This document shows positions 28,007 through 35,370 of a stretch of DNA of 38,306 nucleotides, in pieces. The position numbers and the translations under genes were made by a program. Position 1 is the first letter of the stretch. Each line of letters begins with the position of its first letter. This stretch comes from a virus: positions 1 to 38,306 of IMG/VR virus record IMGVR_UViG_3300028559_000091, one strand, 5' to 3'. The notes beneath the pieces are model-generated. The model saw only the letters and a list, made by a program, of their open reading frames with translations. It had not been told where the DNA came from and made no database searches.

Positions 28007-28543
28007 CTATGAGCCGAACACGTAGTTGCCACCCGACGACCCGCCGCCAATCCCACCGCCGCCCTTGATGGCCCCGCCGAACCCGCCCACCATCGAAGAA
28101 ATCCCCGCAATCGCACCGGCCTTCTGCTTCGTGCTCGCGGCTTGGCGCAGCGAGTCCGCTTCGACTTGCAGAATATCGGCCTGGAACTGCCTTGACTGAT
28201 TGGCCTGGAGCCCCTGCCAAATCGTGGTGTTACTGCGATCCAATCCTCGTTCGCCCGTCAGTTCGGACGTCTCTCGCGCCGACCCGTCGATGCCGCCGCC
28301 CGCCGAGGCGAACCGCGCGCGCTGGTCACTGAGCGTCTTGTCGGTTTGCTTCTGCTCTTCGCGGGCTTTGTAGGTCGCGCGTCCCTGCTCTTCGATGCCC
28401 TTGCGCCGCTGTGCTTGACCTTCAGCAGCTTTCACGTTGGCCTGCGTCCTCAGAGCCGACGCCTCACCGGCCGCGCCCATCATCGAGCCCATACCGCCCG
28501 CAACCCCCGACACAATCCCGCCGACTGCCGCCAACCCCGCCAT
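28007..28543 (-). CDS. Internal virion protein, T7 gp14-like (178 aa)
   Basis: The start is ATG 28543, two bases after the TGA of the upstream gene, with AAGGAAA as ribosome site inside that gene's end. Layout: a Gly/Ala-rich hydrophobic N-terminus (MAGLAAVGGIVSGVAGG), a long charged helix (about residues 30-75), a middle with TIWQGLQANQSRQFQAD, and a Gly-rich C-terminus (AIAGISSMVGGFGGAIKGG). Length and pattern match T7 gp14 (196 residues), which is ejected first and forms the outer-membrane pore of the ejection channel. Order (gp12-, gp13-, gp14-like, then the large internal proteins) is the same as in T7. Confidence 0.75.
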   Translation of the reverse strand: MAGLAAVGGIVSGVAGGMGSMMGAAGEASALRTQANVKAAEGQAQRRKGIEEQGRATYKAREEQKQTDKTLSDQRARFASAGGGIDGSARETSELTGERGLDRSNTTIWQGLQANQSRQFQADILQVEADSLRQAASTKQKAGAIAGISSMVGGFGGAIKGGGGIGGGSSGGNYVFGS

Positions 28544-28544
28544 T

Positions 28545-29009
28545 TCAGTTTCCTTGTGCTTGCCAGCGCCACGTCCTCGGCCATTGATCCATCTCGGGAT
28601 TGGCCATCAGGCGCTCGTACAGAATGATGTCTGAAGACTTGTCCAAGGCCGACACCGGCCGGAACCCAAGCGCGGTCATGAACTGCCGCGCGTTCGGCTT
28701 CGTGGTGTCGCACAGCCCGTAGAGTGTGGTGATCCCGTTCTCTTCGCACATCTTCATGGAGTCGCGGATCAGCCGGACGATCCAGAGTCCATAGGTTCGG
28801 ACGTTATCATCCTTGATGTAGAAGTAGACCCAGTGCCGACCGGCGATGAGGTTCACCCCCGCGTAGGCCACGGGGACCCCGTCTTTCTCGAGAGTCCCCC
28901 CCCAGATCGGATTCTCGATCTCCACCCCTTCGATCTCGACGCCGTCGGCCGGATCCATCCGCCGACAAACGTAGCCGTCATCAGCAGGGTGAGATTGGAA
29001 CTTGCTCAC
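28545..29009 (-). CDS. GNAT-fold protein, T7 gp13-like (154 aa)
   Basis: The preferred start is GTG 29009, overlapping the TGA of the tail nozzle gene as GTGA, rather than the ATG at 29087 deep inside that gene. The core has GNAT features: beta strands around VPVAYAGVNL and HWVYFYIKDD, a helix with LWIVRLIRDSMKM, GITTLYGLCDTTKPNARQFM and the typical closing ALGFRP. T7 gp13, a virion assembly protein, sits at the same place and is also recorded as GNAT-like. The classical acetyl-CoA loop (Q/RxxGxG/A) is not obvious, so enzyme activity is doubtful. The likely role is in assembling the internal virion proteins. Confidence 0.7.
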   Translation of the reverse strand: MSKFQSHPADDGYVCRRMDPADGVEIEGVEIENPIWGGTLEKDGVPVAYAGVNLIAGRHWVYFYIKDDNVRTYGLWIVRLIRDSMKMCEENGITTLYGLCDTTKPNARQFMTALGFRPVSALDKSSDIILYERLMANPEMDQWPRTWRWQAQGN

Positions 29010-31771
29010 GCCACGCGCTCCATGAGCTCGTTGCCCACGACGAACCCATCGATCCAGCCCGGGAAGGGGGCCGTCATCCGGAGGCACAGCCGGGGATCGT
29101 TGGTGAGACCGCCCGGCATCGAGATCCGGTCGCGCGTCGCCGAGACCAGGGCGGGCCCGGAGTCGTAGGCGTCATTCACGTCCCGATCCTTCAACCGGTG
29201 CATGGTCGTGAAGTTCTGCCCGTATTCAATCCCAGCCGTTGCGGCCTTGCGGATGATCAGCGACGACTTTGCCGGGCGGGCCCGTTGCGCCAGCCCCGTG
29301 CCCTGCTGGGCGCCGAACGAGAGTTTCGAGGACTTATACCGGCCGGTGTAGGTGAGCCCGACCACGATCGTCGCCGCCGCCACCGACAAGGTGATCGACC
29401 CGCCCGAGACCGTGAACGTGCCGGCATAGTACCCGTCCGCCCAGGCCGTGACGGTCTGAGCCTCGAGGTGATCCAGTCCCGTCACCGTGGTCGTCGTCGA
29501 GCCCCAGCGGAGGGGATCGTTGGTGCCCCACACCAGTTCGTCCGAATCGCCCCAGGTCAGTGCGTCCGAGGTGTAGACGATGTGGGAATCGAGGCAGCGC
29601 GCATCCGACGCCGTGGCGTAGTAGACCGGACCCAATCTTTCGAGGTAGCGCTTGTCGACGCCGCCGATCGTGCGCTTGGCGATGATGTAAATCTCATCCT
29701 GATTGGCCGTGCCGCCCGGCAGCACCGCGACGGACTCGATCGTCCCCGATGCCCCGTCTGTCTGCCAGCGCGCCCAGCCTAAAACATTCTCGGTCGGGTC
29801 AAACAGCTTGACCAGCAACTGCCCGTCGTTGCGGACAGCCAAGACCCGCGTATCCGGGCGCCGCACCACGGCCAACTGCGCTAGGCCAGCCCGTCCGATG
29901 TCCCGGTGCAGGGTGGTCAAGGGCCGGGCGACGTAGTCCTGAATCTGGACGTTGTAGACGATCTCCATCATGTGGATCGTCGAACTGTCGACGTAGAGGC
30001 AGCGCGTGTCGATCTTGATCGGCTGGATGTCCCCGACCCCGTAGGTCGACATCTCGCGGACGGTCATGTTGGTCGTGGTCAAGGGTTCGTCGAAGGCGTT
30101 CGAGCGCACCACGACCTCGGCGCCTTCCGTGCCGATGATGAGGCGGCCGAGGGCCATCATCCACTGCCCCGTGTTCGCCGCGCCCACAGCCACGGACCGG
30201 GCGACGGCGGACGAGTCACCCTCGTCGTGGGCGTGACTTTCGTAGGCCTCGGAGTAGGAGCCCCAGAACTTGTCATCCTTCAGGGACCACAGACGCCCGT
30301 CGAACACCGACAGCGCCCGCGGCCAGCCCCGGTAATCGCTCCAGGCGCCCTCTTCCCAGTCCGACGTTGCGGTGGCGGCGGAAAGGTTCTCGAGAACTTC
30401 CATCGAGACCGAGAGGGACGACGCGTAGTTGGTGACCCGCACGATGCCTTCGTTCGAGGAAAAACCGTAGTAGATCGTGACCGTGCCAGACCCCGAGGTG
30501 TACTCGCCGGTCTTCACGCCCACGCGATAGTAGACGTTGTTGTTGTCGAGCCCGTCGTTGAAGGCTTGGGCCGCCCCCGACCCGGTCGTGACAATCGTGA
30601 CGCCGCCCGACGTGCTCGACGACGTCGACGCGTCCGCCCAGGACGTCGTATTGCCGATCGACCGCTGAATGCGAACCGTGCCCGTCAACCCCGTCCCGAC
30701 CGTGAACGTGATCGCGCGCGACGACCCAACGCCTTGCACCTGAACTTCGTCGGACCACTGGTCGTCTGCCGTGATGGTGCGGGACTCGAACTGGCCCGCC
30801 TGGGTCAAGCGCCACAGGGACCCGACGTGCTCCGCCCGAAACAGCGACCGGCTGGCGGTCAGCGTCCCGTTGCCCGTTCGGACCGACGGCGTGATCGTCA
30901 GGCTCTCGTCGGTGTTCGGGTCGCGGAACGGGCCGTCCTCTTCCTGCGTCTCGACCAAGCTCCACGAGTTGTTGTCCCAACGCTCGATCCGGCGCTGCTT
31001 CAGCGTGCCGTTCGAGACGTACATGGTGTTCAGGGATTGCTCGAACCGGAGGGACTGGAGCTCATCCACACCCCACGGGGAGGTGAGAACGAGGTCGCCG
31101 GTACTCGCCACCTGCAGGCTTTCGACCTCGATCTGGCGGTACAGGATCGACGTGAGTTGCACATAGTAGGACCCGGACGGGGTAAACCCGAGCGAGTGGT
31201 GCCCCGTCTTCAGGGTCATCTCTTCGATGTACTCGTCACCGCCGGCGGTCGAACCGCAGCGGAACGTCACCGGTCCGTGGTGCACGAAGATCTCGAGCGC
31301 ATGCAGCGTGCCGGCGCTGGACGTCGTCACCAATTGTTGAACGCCGGCGGTGTCCGAGCCGTTGGAGTTCAAGAGCAGGCGGCCCGATCCGATGGTCGCC
31401 GTGGCGGAGCCGGTCGAGAGGTCGGTCCATCCGGTCAAAGCGTTGAAGTTGCCGTCCACGACGGTGGAGGTGACGGACGGCCGGGCCACGACGTCGCCGT
31501 CCGCGATAATCCGGACGGCCGTATCGCTGAGCGCCAGCAGGAACTTCTCGGTGCTGCGGCGGACAAACGGGTGGATGCGGTAGCGATCGGTGCCCATGTC
31601 GGCGAGGAACTGGAAGCCCGGGCGCAGGCACATAGGACCGTTGGCATCGAGCCAGATGTTCTCGATCGTCTCGGCGGTGGCCCCGTAGTTCTCGAGAGTC
31701 AGCCGGTTGATCGTCTCGAGACCAATCTCGCCGCCGTTAAAAACAGAATATACGCCGTTGGCTTGGGTCAT
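29006..31771 (-). CDS. Tail tubular protein B / tail nozzle, T7 gp12-like (921 aa)
   Basis: The N-terminus (MTQANGVYSVFNGGEI, LENYGATAETIENIWL, MCLRPGFQFLADMG) is the hallmark of podovirus nozzle proteins: a fold packing against the tail adaptor followed by the 'CLRPG' segment. The long beta-rich body includes WGVDELQSLRFEQSLN, RALSVFDGRLWSLKD and an LVVRSNAFDEPLT-like propeller region, ending with SMPGGLTNDPRLCLR. At 921 residues it is longer than T7 gp12 (794), with an extra jelly-roll-like insertion near residues 105-210. The ribosome site is weak (GTGG), and only 35 bases separate its ATG from the divergent HNH gene, which may have displaced the original leader. A shared 11-base element lies 45 bases upstream. 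Confidence 0.88.
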   Translation of the reverse strand: MTQANGVYSVFNGGEIGLETINRLTLENYGATAETIENIWLDANGPMCLRPGFQFLADMGTDRYRIHPFVRRSTEKFLLALSDTAVRIIADGDVVARPSVTSTVVDGNFNALTGWTDLSTGSATATIGSGRLLLNSNGSDTAGVQQLVTTSSAGTLHALEIFVHHGPVTFRCGSTAGGDEYIEEMTLKTGHHSLGFTPSGSYYVQLTSILYRQIEVESLQVASTGDLVLTSPWGVDELQSLRFEQSLNTMYVSNGTLKQRRIERWDNNSWSLVETQEEDGPFRDPNTDESLTITPSVRTGNGTLTASRSLFRAEHVGSLWRLTQAGQFESRTITADDQWSDEVQVQGVGSSRAITFTVGTGLTGTVRIQRSIGNTTSWADASTSSSTSGGVTIVTTGSGAAQAFNDGLDNNNVYYRVGVKTGEYTSGSGTVTIYYGFSSNEGIVRVTNYASSLSVSMEVLENLSAATATSDWEEGAWSDYRGWPRALSVFDGRLWSLKDDKFWGSYSEAYESHAHDEGDSSAVARSVAVGAANTGQWMMALGRLIIGTEGAEVVVRSNAFDEPLTTTNMTVREMSTYGVGDIQPIKIDTRCLYVDSSTIHMMEIVYNVQIQDYVARPLTTLHRDIGRAGLAQLAVVRRPDTRVLAVRNDGQLLVKLFDPTENVLGWARWQTDGASGTIESVAVLPGGTANQDEIYIIAKRTIGGVDKRYLERLGPVYYATASDARCLDSHIVYTSDALTWGDSDELVWGTNDPLRWGSTTTTVTGLDHLEAQTVTAWADGYYAGTFTVSGGSITLSVAAATIVVGLTYTGRYKSSKLSFGAQQGTGLAQRARPAKSSLIIRKAATAGIEYGQNFTTMHRLKDRDVNDAYDSGPALVSATRDRISMPGGLTNDPRLCLRMTAPFPGWIDGFVVGNELMERVA

Positions 31772-31806
31772 TTCAGTGCACCACAGATTGTTCTCGCGGC
31801 GGAGAA

Positions 31807-32469
31807 ATGGTAAGCCTTCACGCTATGAGGAAAATGCAGGATCTGACGGGTCAGAAATTCGAGAGACTGACGGCCGTGACCCACAAGCCGCCCACTGTGT
31901 CGGGGAAGAAATCCTACTGGCTCTGTCGTTGCGACTGCGGCGAGATGGTTTCCGTCGACGTGACGAGTCTGCTCAGAGGTCATACCAGATCGTGCGGATG
32001 CATCCGAATTAGGCACGGTCACACGAGTGCTTACGACGCTCCATCCCCCACGTACGTGTCGTGGAAAAGTATGCTCGCGCGATGCCTCAACCCGTCCAGT
32101 CCGGCCTTCGTGCACTACCAGAAGCGCGGCATCACCGTCTGTGAGCGCTGGCGTGTGTTCGACGCATTTCTGGCCGACATGGGCACACGCCCCGATGGCA
32201 CGTCTCTGGATCGGATCGACAACAATGGTCATTACGAGCCGGGCAATTGCCGTTGGGCCACGAAACGTGAGCAGGGCAACAACCGCACCACAAATCAAGT
32301 TGTGGAGTATCGGGGCCAGCGCTACACGATCGCCGAACTGGCGCGTGCAACCGGGGTCAGCAAGGACGTTCTGCGAGCCCGGCTCGTGCGCTCCAAGCGA
32401 TGGACCGTCGAGGACGCCGTCCACTCTCCGGCTCTTCCCGCAACAGAGCGCCGCAAGCCCAGAGCCTGA
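31807..32469 (+). CDS. HNH homing endonuclease, free-standing (up to 220 aa)
   Basis: It has the standard layout of phage HNH endonucleases. The N-terminal domain has DLTGQKFERLTAV and a Cys cluster (CRCDCG, then SCGC). The central HNH core has TYVSWKSMLARCLNP, YQKRGITVCERW, SLDRIDNNGHYEPGNC and RWATKREQGNNRTTN. A C-terminal helix-turn-helix follows (YTIAELARATGVSKDVL). Possible starts are ATG 31807 (GGAG only two bases upstream), 31825 and 31834; conservation favours one just before DLTGQ, so the protein may be about 211-214 residues. It reads against every neighbour and fills the gap between tail tubular A and B exactly (8 and 35 bases either side). This is typical of a mobile endonuclease that inserts beside its target; DNA cleavage near the tail genes is inferred. 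Confidence 0.9.
   Translation: MVSLHAMRKMQDLTGQKFERLTAVTHKPPTVSGKKSYWLCRCDCGEMVSVDVTSLLRGHTRSCGCIRIRHGHTSAYDAPSPTYVSWKSMLARCLNPSSPAFVHYQKRGITVCERWRVFDAFLADMGTRPDGTSLDRIDNNGHYEPGNCRWATKREQGNNRTTNQVVEYRGQRYTIAELARATGVSKDVLRARLVRSKRWTVEDAVHSPALPATERRKPRA
31817..31827 (-). promoter_or_regulatory. Shared 11-base element upstream of tail nozzle gene
   Basis: Second copy of the minus-strand element CATAGCGTGAA, 45 bases upstream of the nozzle ATG and overlapping the start region of the HNH gene. See 771..781 for the first copy. Confidence 0.3.
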
Positions 32470-32477
32470 ACGCGTCA

Positions 32478-33086
32478 TCAGCTTTGCTCGCGGCTCGGGT
32501 TGAGGTAGTTCCCGCGCGCCGCCGACGACCACGCGCCATGCCGGCGCCGCTGCGGCGGACCCTGCGTGGCGTCGAGCCCGATGGCCTCTGACTTGGCCTT
32601 TTTCCGCTCGACCTTGATCTCATCGAGGCGACCAGGTGCCAGCTTGGGAGCGGCCATGAACGCCAGTTCGGTCGCAACCCAATGCGCGAAGGTCTCGGAC
32701 CAGCGCCCGACGGATGACACCGACGTCTCCGAGACGTAGCTGATGAACAACGTCTCTGCCGAGGTCGCGACTTTACCGACCTCGACCGAGTAGCCGAGCA
32801 GTTCATCCCCCACGGCTCCGGTCTCCGAGATCCACAGAAGTCGGAGGAGATCAGACGGGAGGGCATAGTAGTAGTCATACCCGTGCGTCGGGGTCGCCTC
32901 GAGGCGGGCGAGTTCGTCCCGCAGTTTGGCGTGATCCCAGGCTGTGGCTTCGTGACAGCGCAGCGCCACCGGCTCCCAGTGGCCGCGCAGCACGAGGGCA
33001 TCCTCGCCGGTATCGTCGACGGTCTCGACCATCGGCTGGCCGAGAAGCCCGAGCGCGGCGTTGAAGACGGTGAGCTGCGTGGGCAT
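32478..33086 (-). CDS. Tail tubular protein A / adaptor, T7 gp11-like (202 aa)
   Basis: ATG 33086 shares one base with the upstream stop (TGATG). The N-terminus (MPTQLTVFNAALGLLGQP) followed by ALRCHEATAWDHAKLRDEL and YYYALPSDLLRLLWI is the recognised pattern of podovirus gatekeeper/adaptor proteins. Next come LFISYVSETSVSSVGRWSE and HWVATELAFMAAPKL. Length is close to T7 gp11 (196). The protein forms the ring between the portal and the nozzle. The C-terminal 35 residues are basic and low-complexity, as in homologues that end in a flexible tail. The convergent HNH gene ends 8 bases away, so the normal A-to-B adjacency is interrupted. Confidence 0.88.
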   Translation of the reverse strand: MPTQLTVFNAALGLLGQPMVETVDDTGEDALVLRGHWEPVALRCHEATAWDHAKLRDELARLEATPTHGYDYYYALPSDLLRLLWISETGAVGDELLGYSVEVGKVATSAETLFISYVSETSVSSVGRWSETFAHWVATELAFMAAPKLAPGRLDEIKVERKKAKSEAIGLDATQGPPQRRRHGAWSSAARGNYLNPSREQS

Positions 33087-33592
33087 CAGCGGCGCCGCAG
33101 GTCAGCGAGGTGGGCTTCGGCCGACTGCCGACTGGCGAACCCGTCCTTGATGGTGCGGTGGCCGTCCTTGATGGTCCACTGGCTCGCACCGAGGAACTCG
33201 ATGGTTGCGCCGGAGATGTCCGGCATGATGATCTCGGCCCGCGAGAAATCGAACTCGTTGCGAATGTAGGCAATCACGGCCTGCTGCTCGCGGTCGACAC
33301 GCACGACGTCGAGGCACAGGCACCACAATCCGTAGGGGTGTTTGATCTCGATGTAATCGAGGGGGCGGATCTCGTCGGCGCGGTTCCACAAATACCGGGG
33401 GTTCTTGGCGTGCTCGACGGTATGATCCTCCTGAGCGACGACGCTCCAGGCGCCCCACAGAGTCCCGGCCGGCCGGACCATTTCTTTGGTGGCCTGGGGG
33501 GTGGTGTTGGCACGCACACGGGCAACAGGCGAAAGCACGGCGGTCACATCTTCAGCGGCGGACTCGGCGGTGCGGGTGGCGGTCTTGGCCAT
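33086..33592 (-). CDS. Unknown protein between capsid and tail modules (168 aa)
   Basis: It starts at ATG 33592 after AAGGAT, downstream of an intrinsic terminator, and its stop overlaps the next gene (TGATG), so it is translationally coupled to the tail adaptor. The first 45 residues are Ala/Thr-rich and probably disordered. The middle (PLDYIEIKHPYGLWCLCLDV, AVIAYIRNEFDFSRAEI) is a beta-rich domain. The C-terminus carries a direct 7-residue repeat (TIKDGHR-TIKDGFA), then SRQSAEAHLADL, resembling short motifs that apply a modifier over a repeated strand. No family is recognised. Position suggests a head-completion or minor head-tail protein. Confidence 0.6.
   Translation of the reverse strand: MAKTATRTAESAAEDVTAVLSPVARVRANTTPQATKEMVRPAGTLWGAWSVVAQEDHTVEHAKNPRYLWNRADEIRPLDYIEIKHPYGLWCLCLDVVRVDREQQAVIAYIRNEFDFSRAEIIMPDISGATIEFLGASQWTIKDGHRTIKDGFASRQSAEAHLADLRRR
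33141..33182 (-). repeat. Two-copy 21-base tandem repeat
   Basis: CCGTCCTTGATGGT opens both 21-base units (33141-33161 and 33162-33182). They encode the consecutive TIKDGHR and TIKDGFA heptapeptides, an in-frame duplication within the unknown 168-residue protein. Confidence 0.8.
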
Positions 33593-33610
33593 GGGGATAT
33601 CCTTGGGTTG

Positions 33611-33639
33611 AAGAAAAGGCGGGGGACTGTGCCCCCGCC
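33611..33639 (-). terminator. Rho-independent terminator after the capsid/decoration genes
   Basis: On the minus strand GGCGGGGG, a 6-base loop and CCCCCGCC form a perfect 8-bp GC stem, followed directly by TTTTCTT. It lies 16 bases past the stop of the decoration gene and would separate abundant capsid transcripts from the tail genes. Confidence 0.85.
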
Positions 33640-33655
33640 CTCAGTTTCCGTCAGA

Positions 33656-34222
33656 TCACGCCGGCGCCTTGAGGACGACGAAGTTGATCTGGATGGCGGC
33701 GTCGAAGGCGTTGGCGGCGTGGAGGTTGGTGACCGTGATCACCGCCGAGCCGGCGTTGGCCTTGCACTGCCCAATGGCGGGCGAGCCCGCCGAGGTCTTG
33801 GGGTCGACCGAGGCGAGGATGATGTCCCCCGCTGCGATCTGCGAGTTCGTCAGCGTCAGGGTGTACTCAGCCGCAGCCGCCGTGGTCAGCGCCTCCGACG
33901 TGATCTTGCCCTTCAATGCGTTCAGGGTCGCAGCGCCGGCAGTGGCCGTGGCCGTGCCGAAGATGTGACCCAGAGTGGCGCCCGTGCTCGCGACGGCCGT
34001 GGCGATGAGCTGGTCGTGCGCCGAGATCGCCGCCTTGGCGGTCGAGGCGAACTGCAGCACGTCGACGATGTCGCCCACCCGCATGCCACGATCAGCGGCA
34101 TCCGAGATGTAGGCCGCCGTCGCCACCGTGGTGATGGCGTCGGTGCCCTCGTAGCGCCAGCGCTGAGCGTTGCCACCGCCCGCCGCGTGCACCAGATAGA
34201 GTTCGTTCGTGTCGTAAGCCAT
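33656..34222 (-). CDS. Probable head decoration protein (188 aa)
   Basis: ATG 34222 has an AGGAGAT site. It follows the major capsid gene by 26 bases and is itself followed by the terminator, so the two are a high-expression unit. The N-terminal part (MAYDTNELYLVHAAGGG, RWRYEGTDAITTV, MRVGDIVDVL) is a small beta domain also found next to capsid genes of other podoviruses. The C-terminal part (about 85-188) is Ala/Thr-rich and beta-like (AAAAEYTLTLTNSQIAAGD, AVITVTNLHAANAFDA). The role as capsid cement or decoration is inferred from order, size and expression context; it could also be a head fibre. Confidence 0.6.
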   Translation of the reverse strand: MAYDTNELYLVHAAGGGNAQRWRYEGTDAITTVATAAYISDAADRGMRVGDIVDVLQFASTAKAAISAHDQLIATAVASTGATLGHIFGTATATAGAATLNALKGKITSEALTTAAAAEYTLTLTNSQIAAGDIILASVDPKTSAGSPAIGQCKANAGSAVITVTNLHAANAFDAAIQINFVVLKAPA

Positions 34223-34248
34223 GTGACTATCTCCTATCCGTTACCTGA

Positions 34249-35085
34249 TCAGCTCAGAGCGGTGTTGTCGTTGTGGACCAGCTTGACGATGCCGGCCAAC
34301 TGCAGGGCCTTGGCGCCCTGGTAGGCGGAGCAACGGGCCCACGAGTAGTCCTGCTCGTCGTTGACGCCGACCTTGGTCGTCATGTCGCCCATGTTGAGGC
34401 CGTGACCGACGGCCATCTTGTGGTAGACGAAGCACGACGCGGTCGCGCCACCGACGCCCGGAAGGTTCGGGTGACGGCACCACTTCACGCCGTTCCAGTT
34501 GCGCCACTGCGAGTAGCGCATGAACGGCTTGTCGGGGACGTAGTCGCCGCTCGAGAACTGGGCGACGTCCATCAGGTGCGCCCACGCCATCGGCGTCAGC
34601 AGACCGTAGCGCTCGCCGTCATCCGGAACGAAGTTCTCGTCGAGGATGGCGCAGGCCTCGAGCAGGTTGTAGATCGTCATGCCGGTGATCGCCGTGCCAC
34701 CGTTGGCAGAATAGGTCGTGGTGGCGAGCTGGGTGGTGATCAGGTCGTCGGTCTTTTTGTTGATCGAGACCACACCGCGGCGCTGCATGCTGAGACGCTG
34801 CGGCACCGACGACGAGTAGATGTTGAAGTTGTTCTTGCGGGCGAGGTGGTGGTACTCCGCCAGCGTGCAGGTCGCGCTCGTCTGGTCGTCGGAGGCATAC
34901 GGGATAGCGCCGTTGGCGCCACGCGTGACCGCCGAGTCGGCGGCACCCTCGATGATGAAGACGAAGTTGTTGCCCTTGATGTCGCCTTCGGTCGTGACGG
35001 TGCCACGAAGGAGGGACTGCTTCTGCTCGTACGCCGCGACGAACTCCGTCGCATACTTGGTTGCCATTACGCTATTGTCGGCCAT
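34249..35085 (-). CDS. Major capsid protein, HK97-fold type (278 aa)
   Basis: ATG 35085 has AGGAGA 8 bases upstream. Features: N-terminus MADNSVMATKYATEFVAAYE; then GDIKGNNFVFIIEG; LARKNNFNIYSSSVPQRLS; LITTQLATTTYSANG; RYGLLTPMAWAHLMDVAQF; and a C-terminus with AVGHGLNMGDMT and ARCSAYQGAKALQL. This is the recognised podovirus 'phage capsid protein' arrangement just downstream of the scaffold. At 278 residues it is small for an HK97-fold protein. Residues 8-28 closely resemble the C-terminus of the metallopeptidase gene immediately upstream. A second in-frame ATG (residue 7) cannot be excluded as the start. It has a 285-base leader, consistent with its own promoter. Confidence 0.85.
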   Translation of the reverse strand: MADNSVMATKYATEFVAAYEQKQSLLRGTVTTEGDIKGNNFVFIIEGAADSAVTRGANGAIPYASDDQTSATCTLAEYHHLARKNNFNIYSSSVPQRLSMQRRGVVSINKKTDDLITTQLATTTYSANGGTAITGMTIYNLLEACAILDENFVPDDGERYGLLTPMAWAHLMDVAQFSSGDYVPDKPFMRYSQWRNWNGVKWCRHPNLPGVGGATASCFVYHKMAVGHGLNMGDMTTKVGVNDEQDYSWARCSAYQGAKALQLAGIVKLVHNDNTALS

Positions 35086-35370
35086 GGGAAATTCTCCTGT
35101 TTGAGCCGATTGATGGGATCAGACGGAGAACGGCAGGTCGGGTGCCCGACGACTGCGGGAGGGCGGGGTACCGCGCACGCGAAACAAGGCTGCGGGCCGC
35201 ACGCAAATGCAGTCGGCGAGTCGAGTCTGACAGTTCTGGAATGGACGGCCGGGGCCGGCGAGCGGGGTGCCCGGAGCAAATGTCCTAAGAGACGTCGGGA
35301 AATACTACGCTGTACTGACGTTTGACGTCCGGCCTTGAAATCTCTAGCCGGACGTCAATTCTGTTGTGGT
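35086..35370. other. Intergenic leader before the major capsid gene
   Basis: The largest gap without a convincing gene. The short frames across it have wrong-frame composition. It contains the 12-bp inverted repeat at 35322-35358, a second small palindrome (GTCGGG-TG-CCCGAC at 35137-35150) and the capsid ribosome site. A promoter for the capsid unit is expected here. The minus-strand stretch around 35301-35318 (GTACAGCGTAGTATT) is AT-richer than its surroundings, but no clear -35/-10 pair was found. Confidence 0.6.
35322..35358. repeat. Perfect 12-bp inverted repeat (stem-loop) before the capsid leader
   Basis: TTGACGTCCGGC (35322-35333) and GCCGGACGTCAA (35347-35358) pair perfectly around a 13-base loop. 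It starts 13 bases past the metallopeptidase stop. No T-run follows on either strand, so it is not a classical terminator. RNA processing, a protein operator or attenuation are possible. Confidence 0.8.

Noticed and set aside
28545-29087. Longer version of the gp13-like protein starting at ATG 29087
   Set aside because: It would overlap the nozzle gene by about 80 bases with Arg/Gly/Pro-rich wrong-frame sequence; the GTGA overlap at 29006-29009 fits the operon pattern.
31768-32532. Minus-strand frame of 254 codons across the HNH gene
   Set aside because: It would connect tail tubular A and B on the same strand, but the plus-strand frame has unmistakable HNH motifs and the minus frame has only wrong-frame composition.
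35061-35288. Short frames on both strands in the capsid leader
   Set aside because: Pro/Arg/Cys-rich composition, no ribosome site, no recognisable motif; taken as non-coding leader.
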